The notes under the pieces: generated by a model
Seen by the model: only the letters and a program-made list of their open reading frames with translations
Databases searched by the model: none
What the model was told of the DNA's origin: nothing
In this document: piece after piece, positions 1-7,741 of the stretch
Position numbering within the stretch: the first letter of the stretch is position 1
Layout of the letters: every line of letters starts with the position of its first letter
Made by a program: the position numbers and the translations under genes
NCBI GenBank assembly: GCA_038869515.1
Contig: JAWCQZ010000006.1
Span: 14,112 to 78,111 of the forward strand
Direction: 5' to 3'
DNA length: 64,000 bases
From: JAWCQZ01 sp038869515 [NCBI: Halobacteria archaeon]
Lineage (GTDB): Archaea > Halobacteriota > Syntropharchaeia > JACQPP01

Positions 1-2
1 CC

Positions 3-2618
3 TACGGCGGCGTCCTGACCTATGAGAACGCTTCGGACTCCGTCACCATCCCGCTCCTGCGGAGCGGTTCCAGCACCACCCTCACCCTCCGCGCGACCCT
101 CCCCGCCTCCGCCTTCGGCCCCGCGGAGCCCCGGTTCACCGACCTGAGACGCGAAATCCGCGCCTACTACACGGTCGAGCGGACCTTCACCCAGGAACCC
201 ACGCCGGGCCGGACTGCGGAGCGGGAGGCCGAGTTCCAGTCCCGCCTCCTCACGGTCCTCGCGGGCGAGCAGGAGCAGATTGTCCGCGACACCGACCCCT
301 TCGAGTTGCTCGACTTCGCGAAGACCCTGGGAACCCTCCAGGAGTTGCCCGGGACCCTCCGCCAGGAGGCTTTCGCCCGCGCCGCGGCCCTCGGCATCCC
401 GTTGGACAACCAGACCTTCGCCGCCGAACTGGAGAACCAGACCCGGGCCCGCGCCCGCGATGTCGTGAAGCCCCTCGACGACACCCTCAACTTCAGCCGC
501 GAGAGGTTCGGCCGGTTCATCACCAACTACGGCCGCCTCGCGGCCCTGACCTTCGAGGCGAACCGGACCCTGCAGAGCATCCTCGCCCCCCTCAACATCA
601 CCGTCAACGAGACCGACCGCCGCGAGGCGCTGCAGAACCTCTCCGAGAGCGGCTTCCCGGCCGAAATCGTGCAGGTCCTGCACAACGAGAGTTTGAACGA
701 CACCCAAATCGAGGAGTTGCGCCAGTTCCTGCTGAACAACTCCGAAACCCTCGCCAACACCAGCCTCGAACGGTCCCTCCGGAACCTCCAGAAGACCTAT
801 CTCTCCGCCGGTGGAGAGTTCCTCAACATGAGCACCCAGGTGCTCGCCAACCGGGTGATGCTGGCGGAGAGCCTGGGCCTCCGCGGCAACCTCACCGGTG
901 CCGAAATCCAATCCTTGCACTCGGTGCGGACCGCCCTCAACGCCTCCCTGCAGGTCCGCAACTGGACCCAAATCCGCGACCTCGGGAAACAGCTCATGGA
1001 CCTCGGTTGGAACTACACGCTCCGGACCGGCGACGTCCTCTTCGCCGGCGTCTACTGGAAGGCGGCCCGCTTCCACCAAGCGGGCATCCTGGGAGTCGCC
1101 GGAGACAACGCCTCCGCGGAGTCCCTCATCCTCAACCTCACCCCAGAGTCCCACATCTACGGCTTCCTCACCGCCACCAGCGCCACGATTTCCGGGGGCG
1201 ATCCGGTCACCATCCCCCTCCGGGTCCTCACCTCCGACCTCCCCGAGAGGAGCTCCGGACTCCTCCACCTCCGGGTCGTCGACCCCGACGACAACGTCCT
1301 CACCGAAGACCTCATCTGCGGCGACTTCGAGGCCACCCAAGGCGGCGTGTCCGAGGCGTGCTCCATCCCCGCCACGGTCTCCAGCGCCCTCTTCTCCTCG
1401 GTGGGCAACTACCGCGCCAACGTCCGGTGGCTCTCGAACCACGAGACCGGGGCCATCGGCCAGACTTTCCTCGTGGTGGTCACGACCCCGGCTCCGCCCC
1501 CGGGAGGGGGCGGCGGCGCGCCGTCGCCCACCCCGACCCCCTTCCCGAGCCCCGCCCCCACCCCCACACCGCCCGCGGGCCCCAAGGTCACCATCCGCGT
1601 CGTGGTGAAGGACGCGAGCGGGCAATCGGTGCCGAATGCGAAACTAACGATTCTGGACAAGGACGGGAGGTGGTCCACCTCCGGCACCTTCTTCGGGACC
1701 GTCCCCGCGGGAATCTCCGTGGACTGGCGCGAGGCCCTCTCCTTCTTCCTGTTCTGCTCGAACCGGGGGTACGACCCCTCGATGGCCAAGGTGGAGGTCG
1801 CGCAGCTCCAGCTCGCCCCCGGGACCTCTTCCCCGGTCTTCGAGTGCAAGTTGGGATCCCCCGCCTCCCCGGAGGCCGGGAAGGTTCCCGTGACCGTCCA
1901 CCTGCCGGAGGTCATCACGGTCGACACCCGGTTCCTGTCGATTTCCACGGCGGCCGTCCTCGCCTCGGGCGAAGACGTCCCTCTCATCCGCACCCCCATC
2001 GCGGGCGCCGAGGTCCGAGTGTTCGACCGGCAGAACGTCCTGCAGGGGAGGACGCTCACGGACCCGAATGGCGACGCCCTGTTCAACCTGAAGCCGAACC
2101 AGCACTACTCCGCCGAGGTGTCGCAGGCCGTCATCTTCCTCGACCACGCCTGGACCAGCCTGCCCCGAGGGAGGGTGGAGTTCGACGTGCAGGCTATCGG
2201 TGTGGGCGGGGTCGCCCAGGGGCTCGTTGTGAACTGGGACCAGCCGTGGGTGGAGAATGTGAAGTTCAGGTTGCGGTCTGCAACATGTCCGTTAAATAAT
2301 GCATTCTCTGCACTTCCCCCGGAAGTGCCTGCCGCTCTTTGGGGGGGTGCCCAGACACTCAATCGAAAATGGTCGATTCAGACTACTTTGTCTGGGTTGA
2401 AAGGCTTCGAATTAATTAAAGCGGTCAAGGAGTTACAAGCAACACTGAAGCCAATTGTAGCCGAAGCCCGTTCCAGTCTCAATTACTTGGGAATCATTAA
2501 TGCGGCCCTGTTTGGGACCTGCACCGCAACGGGCGGAGAGGGGAAATTCTTTGGAGCCAGTGTTGATTTAGTACAGCGGAAAGCAGTTGTACCAATTTTA
2601 GGTGAGATACGATGGTGA
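3..2618 (+). CDS. Large secreted surface-type protein, 5' end outside window
   Basis: The frame is open from the left edge, so the true start lies outside; 871 codons are visible. The protein is rich in Asn-X-Ser/Thr sequons, as in archaeal surface glycoproteins. A helical, Asn-rich first half is followed by a beta-type domain, then a Gly/Pro/Thr linker (encoded near 1490-1575), then domains resembling carboxypeptidase-regulatory or Ig-like folds that start with a KVTIRVVVKDASG-type strand. Codon use is strongly GC-biased until about base 2270; after that the sequence becomes visibly AT-richer, as if the C-terminus had been replaced. No signal peptide can be judged because the start is missing. 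Function is unknown; a cell-surface or adhesion role is inferred only from composition. The stop overlaps the next start by seven bases. Confidence 0.7.
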   Translation, partial: YGGVLTYENASDSVTIPLLRSGSSTTLTLRATLPASAFGPAEPRFTDLRREIRAYYTVERTFTQEPTPGRTAEREAEFQSRLLTVLAGEQEQIVRDTDPFELLDFAKTLGTLQELPGTLRQEAFARAAALGIPLDNQTFAAELENQTRARARDVVKPLDDTLNFSRERFGRFITNYGRLAALTFEANRTLQSILAPLNITVNETDRREALQNLSESGFPAEIVQVLHNESLNDTQIEELRQFLLNNSETLANTSLERSLRNLQKTYLSAGGEFLNMSTQVLANRVMLAESLGLRGNLTGAEIQSLHSVRTALNASLQVRNWTQIRDLGKQLMDLGWNYTLRTGDVLFAGVYWKAARFHQAGILGVAGDNASAESLILNLTPESHIYGFLTATSATISGGDPVTIPLRVLTSDLPERSSGLLHLRVVDPDDNVLTEDLICGDFEATQGGVSEACSIPATVSSALFSSVGNYRANVRWLSNHETGAIGQTFLVVVTTPAPPPGGGGGAPSPTPTPFPSPAPTPTPPAGPKVTIRVVVKDASGQSVPNAKLTILDKDGRWSTSGTFFGTVPAGISVDWREALSFFLFCSNRGYDPSMAKVEVAQLQLAPGTSSPVFECKLGSPASPEAGKVPVTVHLPEVITVDTRFLSISTAAVLASGEDVPLIRTPIAGAEVRVFDRQNVLQGRTLTDPNGDALFNLKPNQHYSAEVSQAVIFLDHAWTSLPRGRVEFDVQAIGVGGVAQGLVVNWDQPWVENVKFRLRSATCPLNNAFSALPPEVPAALWGGAQTLNRKWSIQTTLSGLKGFELIKAVKELQATLKPIVAEARSSLNYLGIINAALFGTCTATGGEGKFFGASVDLVQRKAVVPILGEIRW
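935..1168 (+). repeat. Source copy of a 234-bp repeat (second copy at 3005-3238)
   Basis: This stretch inside the large secreted-protein gene recurs 2070 bases downstream in the same orientation and frame. The copies differ by a handful of bases, and most differences sit in one cluster at 1050-1070. Confidence 0.9.
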
Positions 2619-2980
2619 GGCGCCGTACCGGAACCATAATTCCTTTACGAATTGTAGGGCTGGCCTCAGGTTTCATCCTGCTCGGAGCGTCACATTTTAC
2701 AAGTACTCCTTTATATGGAGTCGTCGGATTCGTGGCGCTGCTCCTGTTCGCATCTCCTTGGGATAGAACTATCGGACGTTTCATGAAAAAGTCATTGGCC
2801 GAATTCTTCGTTCTATTTGGGTTCGGATTAGGAATTGGCATAGCTTTACTCGCAGTAGCATACGTTGCAAGTAACATACTTCTGGGCTTGGCTGGAGGCG
2901 TCCTCGTTGTATTGTATTTCATACTACTCCCCTCTGGCCTTCGTGTCGACTCTCCAACCCAGAAGAAGATGAAGGAATGA
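2612..2980 (+). CDS. Small integral membrane protein, unknown function
   Basis: This 122-residue protein has a basic N-terminus (MVRRRTG) followed by about four hydrophobic segments and a charged tail ending KKMKE. It starts inside the stop region of the upstream secreted-protein gene (ATGGTGA overlap), which suggests translational coupling. The base composition is clearly AT-richer than the surroundings and shared with the last 350 bases of the upstream gene, so the two pieces may have arrived together. I do not recognise the family. A partner or membrane anchor for the upstream surface protein is possible but unproven. Confidence 0.6.
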   Translation: MVRRRTGTIIPLRIVGLASGFILLGASHFTSTPLYGVVGFVALLLFASPWDRTIGRFMKKSLAEFFVLFGFGLGIGIALLAVAYVASNILLGLAGGVLVVLYFILLPSGLRVDSPTQKKMKE

Positions 2981-3004
2981 GCTTTTTCGAGGAACACTAA
3001 GCGT

Positions 3005-3238
3005 CCTCAACGCCTCCCTGCAGGTCCGCAACTGGACCCAAATCCGCGACTTCGGGAAACAGCTCATGGACCTCGGTTGGAACTACACGCTCCGGACCGG
3101 TGACGTCCTCTTCGCCGGAGTTTATTGGAAGGCTGCAAGGTTCCACCAAGCGGGCATCCTGGGAGTCGCCGGAGACAACGCCTCCGCGGAGTCCCTCATC
3201 CTCAACCTCACCCCAGAGTCCCACATCTACGGGTTCCT
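3005..3238 (+). pseudogene. Promoterless fragment duplicated from the large secreted-protein gene
   Basis: The fragment matches 935-1168 at a fixed offset of 2070 bases and keeps the reading frame, but has no start codon before an internal ATG at 3066 and runs out at a stop near 3249. Of the differences, one changes an amino acid (Leu to Phe); the others, including about seven bases packed into eight codons, are synonymous. That pattern suggests the donor was a diverged functional paralogue, or recombination between paralogues, rather than random decay of a recent copy. Confidence 0.75.
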
Positions 3239-3436
3239 GGAGTATTCGTGAAAGGAGGCTCTACTTTGGCGAAATTCGGGGCCTGACGGGGCTCCAGAGT
3301 TGGCGCTGATGGGTGAGCGCGCTCGCGCGCCGTTCCACTCCTCCAACCGGGGAGCCTGAGCCCCGGACTCAAGCCCACTCTCCGCTCTCGCCAAATACCG
3401 GGTTGCCGAACTCGTTTTTCTCTCAGACGCCCGTTC

Positions 3437-3780
3437 TCATCCGCCCTTCCGGACCATCTCGGCCAGCAGTTGCAGGCCCAGAGGCAGCCGGCCCCCGAGG
3501 TCCCTCTTGGCCTCCTCCAAGAGCCGTTCGACCACATGGTTCACCACACCCCTCCGGGCTTCGGGCAGCGTCGGCATGGGCGCGTCCGGCTTCTCCCGGT
3601 TCTTCCACCGCCACCACGTGAGGTAGGCGTAGGCCATCTGGGTCAGCACCGCATGGTGGTGGAAGCCGTTCCACGTCCGCCCCTCGAAGTGGGTCCAGCC
3701 CAGTTCGGACTTCATGTGCCCGTTGGAATATCCTTCCCCGCGTCCTGAGTCAGTGAACGGATAACCGCACTTTATCGGGT
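3437..3780 (-). pseudogene. C-terminal remnant of an IS701/IS4-type transposase
   Basis: Translated on the minus strand this gives about 114 residues containing GHMKSELGWTHFEG followed by GFHHHAVLTQMAYAYL, which resembles the last catalytic-glutamate block and C-terminal helix of IS701-like DDE transposases. There is no N-terminal half with the two catalytic aspartates next to it. It sits between the complete IS5-like transposase gene and the proposed left terminal repeat, so it is a leftover or a captured fragment and cannot act alone. Confidence 0.6.
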
Positions 3781-4692
3781 TCAGAGAGCCCGCAGAATCG
3801 ACCGGGCCGCCCTCGGGCTCATTCCCATCCGCTTCCCGAGGAACGCGAATACGTTCATTCCGATGAACGCCACGAGGACCACCGAGGCCACCCGCTCCGT
3901 CCCCCGCCAGCGCATCTGGCGGAGGTGGAACCAGTCGAGCAGGCGGGCGAACATCCGCTCCACCGCGGTCCGCCTCTTGTACTTCGGGCCCCGCTTGTTC
4001 TCGGGCCTCCCGGGGCCCGGGTTCCTCCGCGGGTTCTTCTGGATGACCGGCTTGATGCCGACGTTCGCGCAGGAGGCCCGATGCTCGGCGCTGTCGAAGG
4101 CCGAGTCCGCCACCACCCGCTCGATGTCCAGGCCGAGGACCTGCCCCAGGAGTTTCGGGAAGGGAACAGAGTCGTGGACGCTCGCCGGGGTGAAGTGGAA
4201 GGCCATGGGGAGCTCGGACCGGCCGGAGGCCACCGCGTGCGTTTTGTAGCCCCAGAACAGGCCCAGCCTCGTGGAGAAGCCGTGGTTGGCACCCCAGTCC
4301 GCGCGGTGGGCCTCCAGGGGGAACGAGTCGGGGACCGCCGTGCGGACCCGGAGGACACCGCGCTTCGCGAGTTGCAGCACCAGGTCGCGGAAGATGGGCT
4401 CGAACCGGGGGCCGACTCGGGCGAGGAAATCGGTGTAGCAGGAGTGGTCGGGGGCCTCGCGGAACCCCAAGTAGCGCTTCCAGTAGTCGCTTTTGGCCAG
4501 GAAGTCCTCCATGTCGCGGTAGGTGAACCCCTTCGCCAGCATGACGGCGAAGGAGAACAGCATGCCCTGTGGGGAGTGGGGCGGGCGGCCGGGGCCGCCC
4601 AGGCGCCACTTGTAGCAGGACCGGAGGAGGGGAACTATATTACCGAGGTCCAACGAATCGATAACGTGCCTGAGTCGTGCTCGGCTCACCAA
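3781..4692 (-). CDS. IS5-family DDE transposase
   Basis: The protein has 303 residues, normal for this family. The N-terminal part carries helices typical of IS5-like transposases (FSFAVMLAKGFTYRDMEDFL). Likely catalytic residues are the Asp in VPDSFPLEAHRADWG, the Asp in VVADSAFDS and the Glu in RRTAVERMFARLLDWF, which matches the R-x6-E style of IS5 elements. The frame is intact. The start is TTG or the next codon GTG. It catalyses cut-and-paste movement of its element; whether the element is still mobile depends on the odd left end. Confidence 0.85.
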   Translation of the reverse strand: MVSRARLRHVIDSLDLGNIVPLLRSCYKWRLGGPGRPPHSPQGMLFSFAVMLAKGFTYRDMEDFLAKSDYWKRYLGFREAPDHSCYTDFLARVGPRFEPIFRDLVLQLAKRGVLRVRTAVPDSFPLEAHRADWGANHGFSTRLGLFWGYKTHAVASGRSELPMAFHFTPASVHDSVPFPKLLGQVLGLDIERVVADSAFDSAEHRASCANVGIKPVIQKNPRRNPGPGRPENKRGPKYKRRTAVERMFARLLDWFHLRQMRWRGTERVASVVLVAFIGMNVFAFLGKRMGMSPRAARSILRAL

Positions 4693-4716
4693 ACCAGAGT
4701 CGGCTCAGGCTCCCCA

Positions 4717-4941
4717 TCAACTACGTGGTTTTCCAACAGGCACGTCCCTATCAATCCGCAAGACGACTTCGCTGTCTTCGGTGAGGACTGCCGCAGCATG
4801 GGCGATTGAAATCTGAGATAGCGAGATACAGAGGAGTAATAGCGCTACACGGGTAAAATTGGAAGGGCTCGCCAATCGTCTTCGGTTTTTTGGTGGCGGT
4901 GATATACGTTGAATGGGTTGGATTTCGTCGGAAGGGTGCAT
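4717..4941 (-). pseudogene. Secreted-protein gene cut off by the insertion sequence
   Basis: The first 74 codons contain a basic segment (KNRRR), a hydrophobic run (VALLLLCISLSQISI) and an AHAAA signal-peptidase-like site, so this looks like the N-terminus of an exported protein. The frame runs straight to the proposed right end of the insertion sequence and stops two bases outside it, consistent with disruption by insertion. The rest of the gene is not recognisable on the other side of the element. Confidence 0.45.
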
Positions 4942-5713
4942 CGTGGCTTTGCAACTTTGGCATGGCGACTTTAAGGGATGCGAGAGCGGAGTGAAAGTAT
5001 TCAGAGAAGGGTGACTCCACGCCGAGTCGAACGCCGATACAGGCCACGACCATGCCCAAACTCCAATTCGGGCAAGGTCCGGTCGCAGTAGGGCCAAACG
5101 GCGAAGGGTCCAATCAAGCGGCAAGGGAAGCAAGCGTGACAGCCTTGAGTCTCCTCAGCCGCCGCAGGACCAACCGCATCCGGGTCGAGTGGTGTCTCCG
5201 ATTCTTCTTGGCGTCCCGAGCGCTGTGACCGCCGCAGTAGCAGGCCTTGGGCTTCCGGGCACGAACAACCTCAGCCGGGGGATTTGACCCCGGGGGAACC
5301 TTGGGCACAGGATTGCAAGGTAGGCTTGGTGCAAATAAACCCCACACCTCTCCACTGCCAACCCCACTGCCGGAACCCGCTACCGCCACCGTTGATACGC
5401 CGCGGGTCCTGCCGACACTGGAGGCCGCGGCTGCAGCCAAACGCGGTCTCCCGCTGTGGTCGCCGCGCCGGCTCCCCACAGAGGCGGTCGCAGAGGCCGC
5501 CGCGACCCAGCCGCTGAGGCCGCCGCAGAGGTTGCCCCTCGACCCCACTGCGAATCGGACCGCAGTTTGTGGGGGGTAGGGGGACGCGCGCACGCGCGCG
5601 CGTACGCGTGCGCGCGCGTGCCGCCACTGGCCCGAGTGGAGGCCAGGGTGCCGCCGCCGACTTATGTGCTATTCGGAGGGGCAAGAGGGACACGCGCGCA
5701 GGGACTATGCACG
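4942..5713. other. Long stretch without a convincing gene, inside accessory DNA
   Basis: Several open frames exist on both strands, but they are low in complexity and overlap one another. The best on the minus strand (5114-5593) ends in a basic, Cys/His-containing tail around CYCGGHSARDAKKNRRHH, which could be a remnant of a nucleic-acid-binding protein. The region 5390-5560 is made of GCC/GCN-rich imperfect repeats. The 3' part contains the alternating purine/pyrimidine tract listed separately. I see no RNA gene here. Confidence 0.4.
5584..5621. repeat. 38-base alternating purine/pyrimidine (Z-DNA-prone) tract
   Basis: Every step alternates purine and pyrimidine, nearly all as CG with a few CA/TG and TA steps, and the block is close to palindromic around CGTACG. 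Such tracts can adopt Z-DNA or a cruciform under supercoiling. It lies about 90 bases beyond the 3' end of the recombinase gene. Confidence 0.8.
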
Positions 5714-6919
5714 TCAAACCAGCCCTTTTTTGGCCATGAACCGCGCCAGGATGTCGCGGAACCCCTCGTCCTCCAGGACAGTTTCCAATTTCTTCAGCTT
5801 CTCCTCGTACTCCAGGGCGGTCTCCTGGGTCAGGGGCGACCCGCACCGTCCGCAGTACCGCATCCCGTCGGCGTTGATGAACCCGCACCGGCAGCGGATG
5901 GGCTTCAGTTTCCTCTCCTCACGCTGCCCCTCTTCGGTTTCCAAGCCGTGGTGCCTGAGGATGGCGCCGTCGGTGTCGCGGCCGGAGAGATGGACGTAGA
6001 CCGCGGCCATCGAGGAGTCCTGGGTCCAGCCGAAGTACTCCTTCATCTGGGCCTCGGTCATGAAGGTGGCCGCCCGGGTGGCAGCCGCGTGGCGGAAGGA
6101 GTGGGGGTTCACGCGCTTTTCGATTCCCGCCTGCCCCGCGACGGTCTGGAGCATCTTCCGGACCCCGGGGTAGTCCATGGACTCCCCGTTGCGGGTCGCC
6201 CCAATGTTGACCCAGAGGGGAGCGTCGTTCTTGAGGATGGGGTGGGCGTTGAGCCAGGCGGTCAGATAGGCGGTGGAGAACACGACCCGGGCCCTCCGGG
6301 GGCCGGTCTTACCGGTCACTGTGACAACGGCCCCCTTGTCGTCGACGGTGACGCTTTTGCGCCGCATGGTGAGGAGCTCACCGATGCGCAGACCGCTCTC
6401 TGCGAGGAGCGAGAGGAGGGCCTTGTCCCTCGGATGGCGGGCGGCCTCGACCATCTTCTTGATCTCCTCCTCGGTGAGGAGGTCCTCGGGGAGGCGGTGG
6501 TTGTTGTTCTTGACCCGGGCCTTGATCCAGTCGGCGGCCTCGGGCAACTCGCCTCCGTTGAGGACGGCGAGGAACTTCTTCAGGGCCACCTTGTAGTCGT
6601 GTTTGGTCCACTCCGACATCTCCCCGGAGCGGCGGCTCCCGGGGACCCGGAGGGTGCTGGACTCGACCTTCATCACCAGCTGCTCAAGGTCGTGCCGGGA
6701 GGCCTTGCGGAACTCTCCCGGGAAGTTCCGGGCTAGGATGAAGACATGGCGCAGGAGTTTCTCGGTCCGCTCGACGCTGAGGCCGCCGGCCAGGCACTTG
6801 TCGTGGAAGTCAAGGAGGGCGCGCCTGTTGGCCTCCGAGATCTTCGAGGCCAGGACGGAGCGGAGCAGCCCCTCCATCTTCTGCCGCCGGTGGTGGGGGT
6901 CGTTGTCTCCGGGGCCCAT
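5714..6919 (-). CDS. Tyrosine recombinase (integrase) with C-terminal zinc ribbon
   Basis: The protein has 401 residues from the ATG at 6919. An N-terminal SAM-like core-binding region is followed by the catalytic domain: Arg178 in SGLRIGELL, Lys204 in the TGKTGPRR hairpin, His273-x-x-Arg276 in NPHSFRHA, Trp298 and the nucleophile Tyr308 in AAVYVHLSG. A four-cysteine zinc ribbon follows (Cys343, 345, 356, 359; CRCGF and CGRCG), then a coiled C-terminus. This layout is common in archaeal recombinases. The gene begins 42 bases past the end of tRNA-Ser and points away from it, as expected for an element integrated at that tRNA. A TATA-like GTATAACC at the tRNA end (about 6955-6962) could drive it. 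Confidence 0.9.
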   Translation of the reverse strand: MGPGDNDPHHRRQKMEGLLRSVLASKISEANRRALLDFHDKCLAGGLSVERTEKLLRHVFILARNFPGEFRKASRHDLEQLVMKVESSTLRVPGSRRSGEMSEWTKHDYKVALKKFLAVLNGGELPEAADWIKARVKNNNHRLPEDLLTEEEIKKMVEAARHPRDKALLSLLAESGLRIGELLTMRRKSVTVDDKGAVVTVTGKTGPRRARVVFSTAYLTAWLNAHPILKNDAPLWVNIGATRNGESMDYPGVRKMLQTVAGQAGIEKRVNPHSFRHAAATRAATFMTEAQMKEYFGWTQDSSMAAVYVHLSGRDTDGAILRHHGLETEEGQREERKLKPIRCRCGFINADGMRYCGRCGSPLTQETALEYEEKLKKLETVLEDEGFRDILARFMAKKGLV

Positions 6920-6961
6920 CCCACGCGTGGAGGGCCCCTCGGACTTGAACCTATGGTTATA

Positions 6962-7106
6962 CGCCGGGGAGGGGACTTGAACCCCCGCGTCCCTTACGGG
7001 ACAGCTGGTTTCGGGTTCGGAAATGGGGTTTGGGGCGTGGGAACCAAAATCCCCCGATGGTTTCCGAATCTCGAGCCAGCCGCAATAGCCACTATGCGAC
7101 CCCGGC
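6962..7106 (-). tRNA. tRNA-Ser(CGA) with a 60-base intron
   Basis: On the minus strand the gene starts GCCGGGG and ends CCCCGGC plus discriminator G, a perfect seven-pair acceptor stem. The anticodon stem is GCTGG/CCAGC with anticodon CGA at 7073-7071, and there is a long variable arm (GTCCC-GTAA-GGGAC), as in serine tRNAs. The T arm is GGGGG-TTCAAGT-CCCCT. Bases 7069-7010 are an intron in the usual archaeal place, one base after the anticodon; its ends pair (TTCGGAAA with TTTCCGAA) to give a bulge-helix-bulge-like fold. CCA is not encoded. Confidence 0.92.
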
Positions 7107-7112
7107 TGTCGC

Positions 7113-7151
7113 CGGGAGGGGGGAGAGGGCGAAGCCCCCTCCCCCCTCCCG
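7113..7151. repeat. GC-rich hairpin upstream of tRNA-Ser
   Basis: CGGGAGGGGGG at 7113-7123 pairs perfectly with CCCCCCTCCCG at 7141-7151, and the loop contains GGGCGAAGCCC. A related string (GGGGAGGGGGGCTTCGCC) ends the window at 63980-63997, so this may be a dispersed motif or terminator-like structure. Confidence 0.5.
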
Positions 7152-7266
7152 TCCACAGGCCCACTCTCCCCCCTCCCCGCTGAAAACTTTGCCCTCCATC
7201 CCCTGCGCCACGAGCCAATCCCCACCCCACCGGAAAGCCCATCTATCCCGTCTCCCGTTCCGGGGG

Positions 7267-7737
7267 ATGGTCCGGCGCACCCGGGGCTTCCGCGCCCCCT
7301 CGCGGAACATGCCCGCGCTCCCCCTCCGCGCCCCCCGGGTCGCCTCCTCCTGGCCCCTCCGCCTCCGCATCGTGGAGAGCGCGCACCGGGTCCTGCAGGC
7401 GGAGGGGGTCGGGGGCTACTTCGTCACCGTGAAGCCGGGGGTCTGGTCCACCTACACCGACTGGCGCAAGGGGCGCATCCAGTTCGGGGAGCGGATGGTT
7501 CTCTACTCGAACAACGGGCGCCCCTTCGCCCGCATGGGGGGGCTCCGGGGGCGGGAAACGCTCCTGCGGGAGCCACGGGCCAAACTCGGCGTCCTGGTTC
7601 TCCACGAGTGCGCCCACGCGGTCACCCACCTCCGGTTCCCGGCGGCCCGCCCCCACGGGGTCGAGTTCTACCGGACCGAGCGGGAGCTCCAGGACCGCCA
7701 CCTGGGCGACGTGGTCTCCACCCTCTCGGAGGCGTGA
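7267..7737 (+). CDS. SprT-like zinc metalloprotease, putative
   Basis: The protein has 156 residues from the ATG at 7267; an ATG at 7309 is equally possible. The C-terminal half carries HECAH (residues 113-117) followed by ARPHGVEFYRTER, matching the HExxH plus downstream HG-x-x-F pattern of SprT/M48-like zinc proteases. The zinc-ribbon tail seen in full SprT proteins is missing, so it is a minimal form. SprT/Spartan relatives degrade DNA-protein crosslinks, but that role is inferred here from the motif alone. The stop lies four bases before the GTG of the next gene, so they probably share a transcript. Confidence 0.6.
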   Translation: MVRRTRGFRAPSRNMPALPLRAPRVASSWPLRLRIVESAHRVLQAEGVGGYFVTVKPGVWSTYTDWRKGRIQFGERMVLYSNNGRPFARMGGLRGRETLLREPRAKLGVLVLHECAHAVTHLRFPAARPHGVEFYRTERELQDRHLGDVVSTLSEA

Positions 7738-7741
7738 CGCC

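Larger units (their letters stand above)
3349..4715 (-). mobile_element. IS5-like insertion sequence, probably composite
   Basis: The ends are proposed from a perfect 14-base inverted repeat, GGGGAGCCTGAGCC at 3349-3362 and its complement at 4702-4715, with further partial matches (GAGTC) just inside. The right repeat lies ten bases before the transposase start, as expected for such elements. The left repeat lies more than 400 bases beyond the transposase stop, and the gap holds the C-terminal piece of a different transposase. No target-site duplication was recognised, so the boundaries remain provisional. Confidence 0.55.

Noticed and set aside
5268-5300. T-arm-like string (CCGGGG-loop-CCCCGG) on the minus strand, suggesting a tRNA
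   Set aside because: The loop lacks the normal TTC start and no matching acceptor, anticodon or D arm lies at the right distance.
5114-5593. 159-residue minus-strand frame
   Set aside because: It is mostly Ala/Gly/Ser/Arg low complexity and begins inside the alternating CG tract; only its tail looks protein-like, so it is described with the intergenic region instead.
6919-7225. Upstream extension of the integrase frame to 7225
   Set aside because: The extension reads through the tRNA-Ser gene; the ATG at 6919 gives a normal-length protein.
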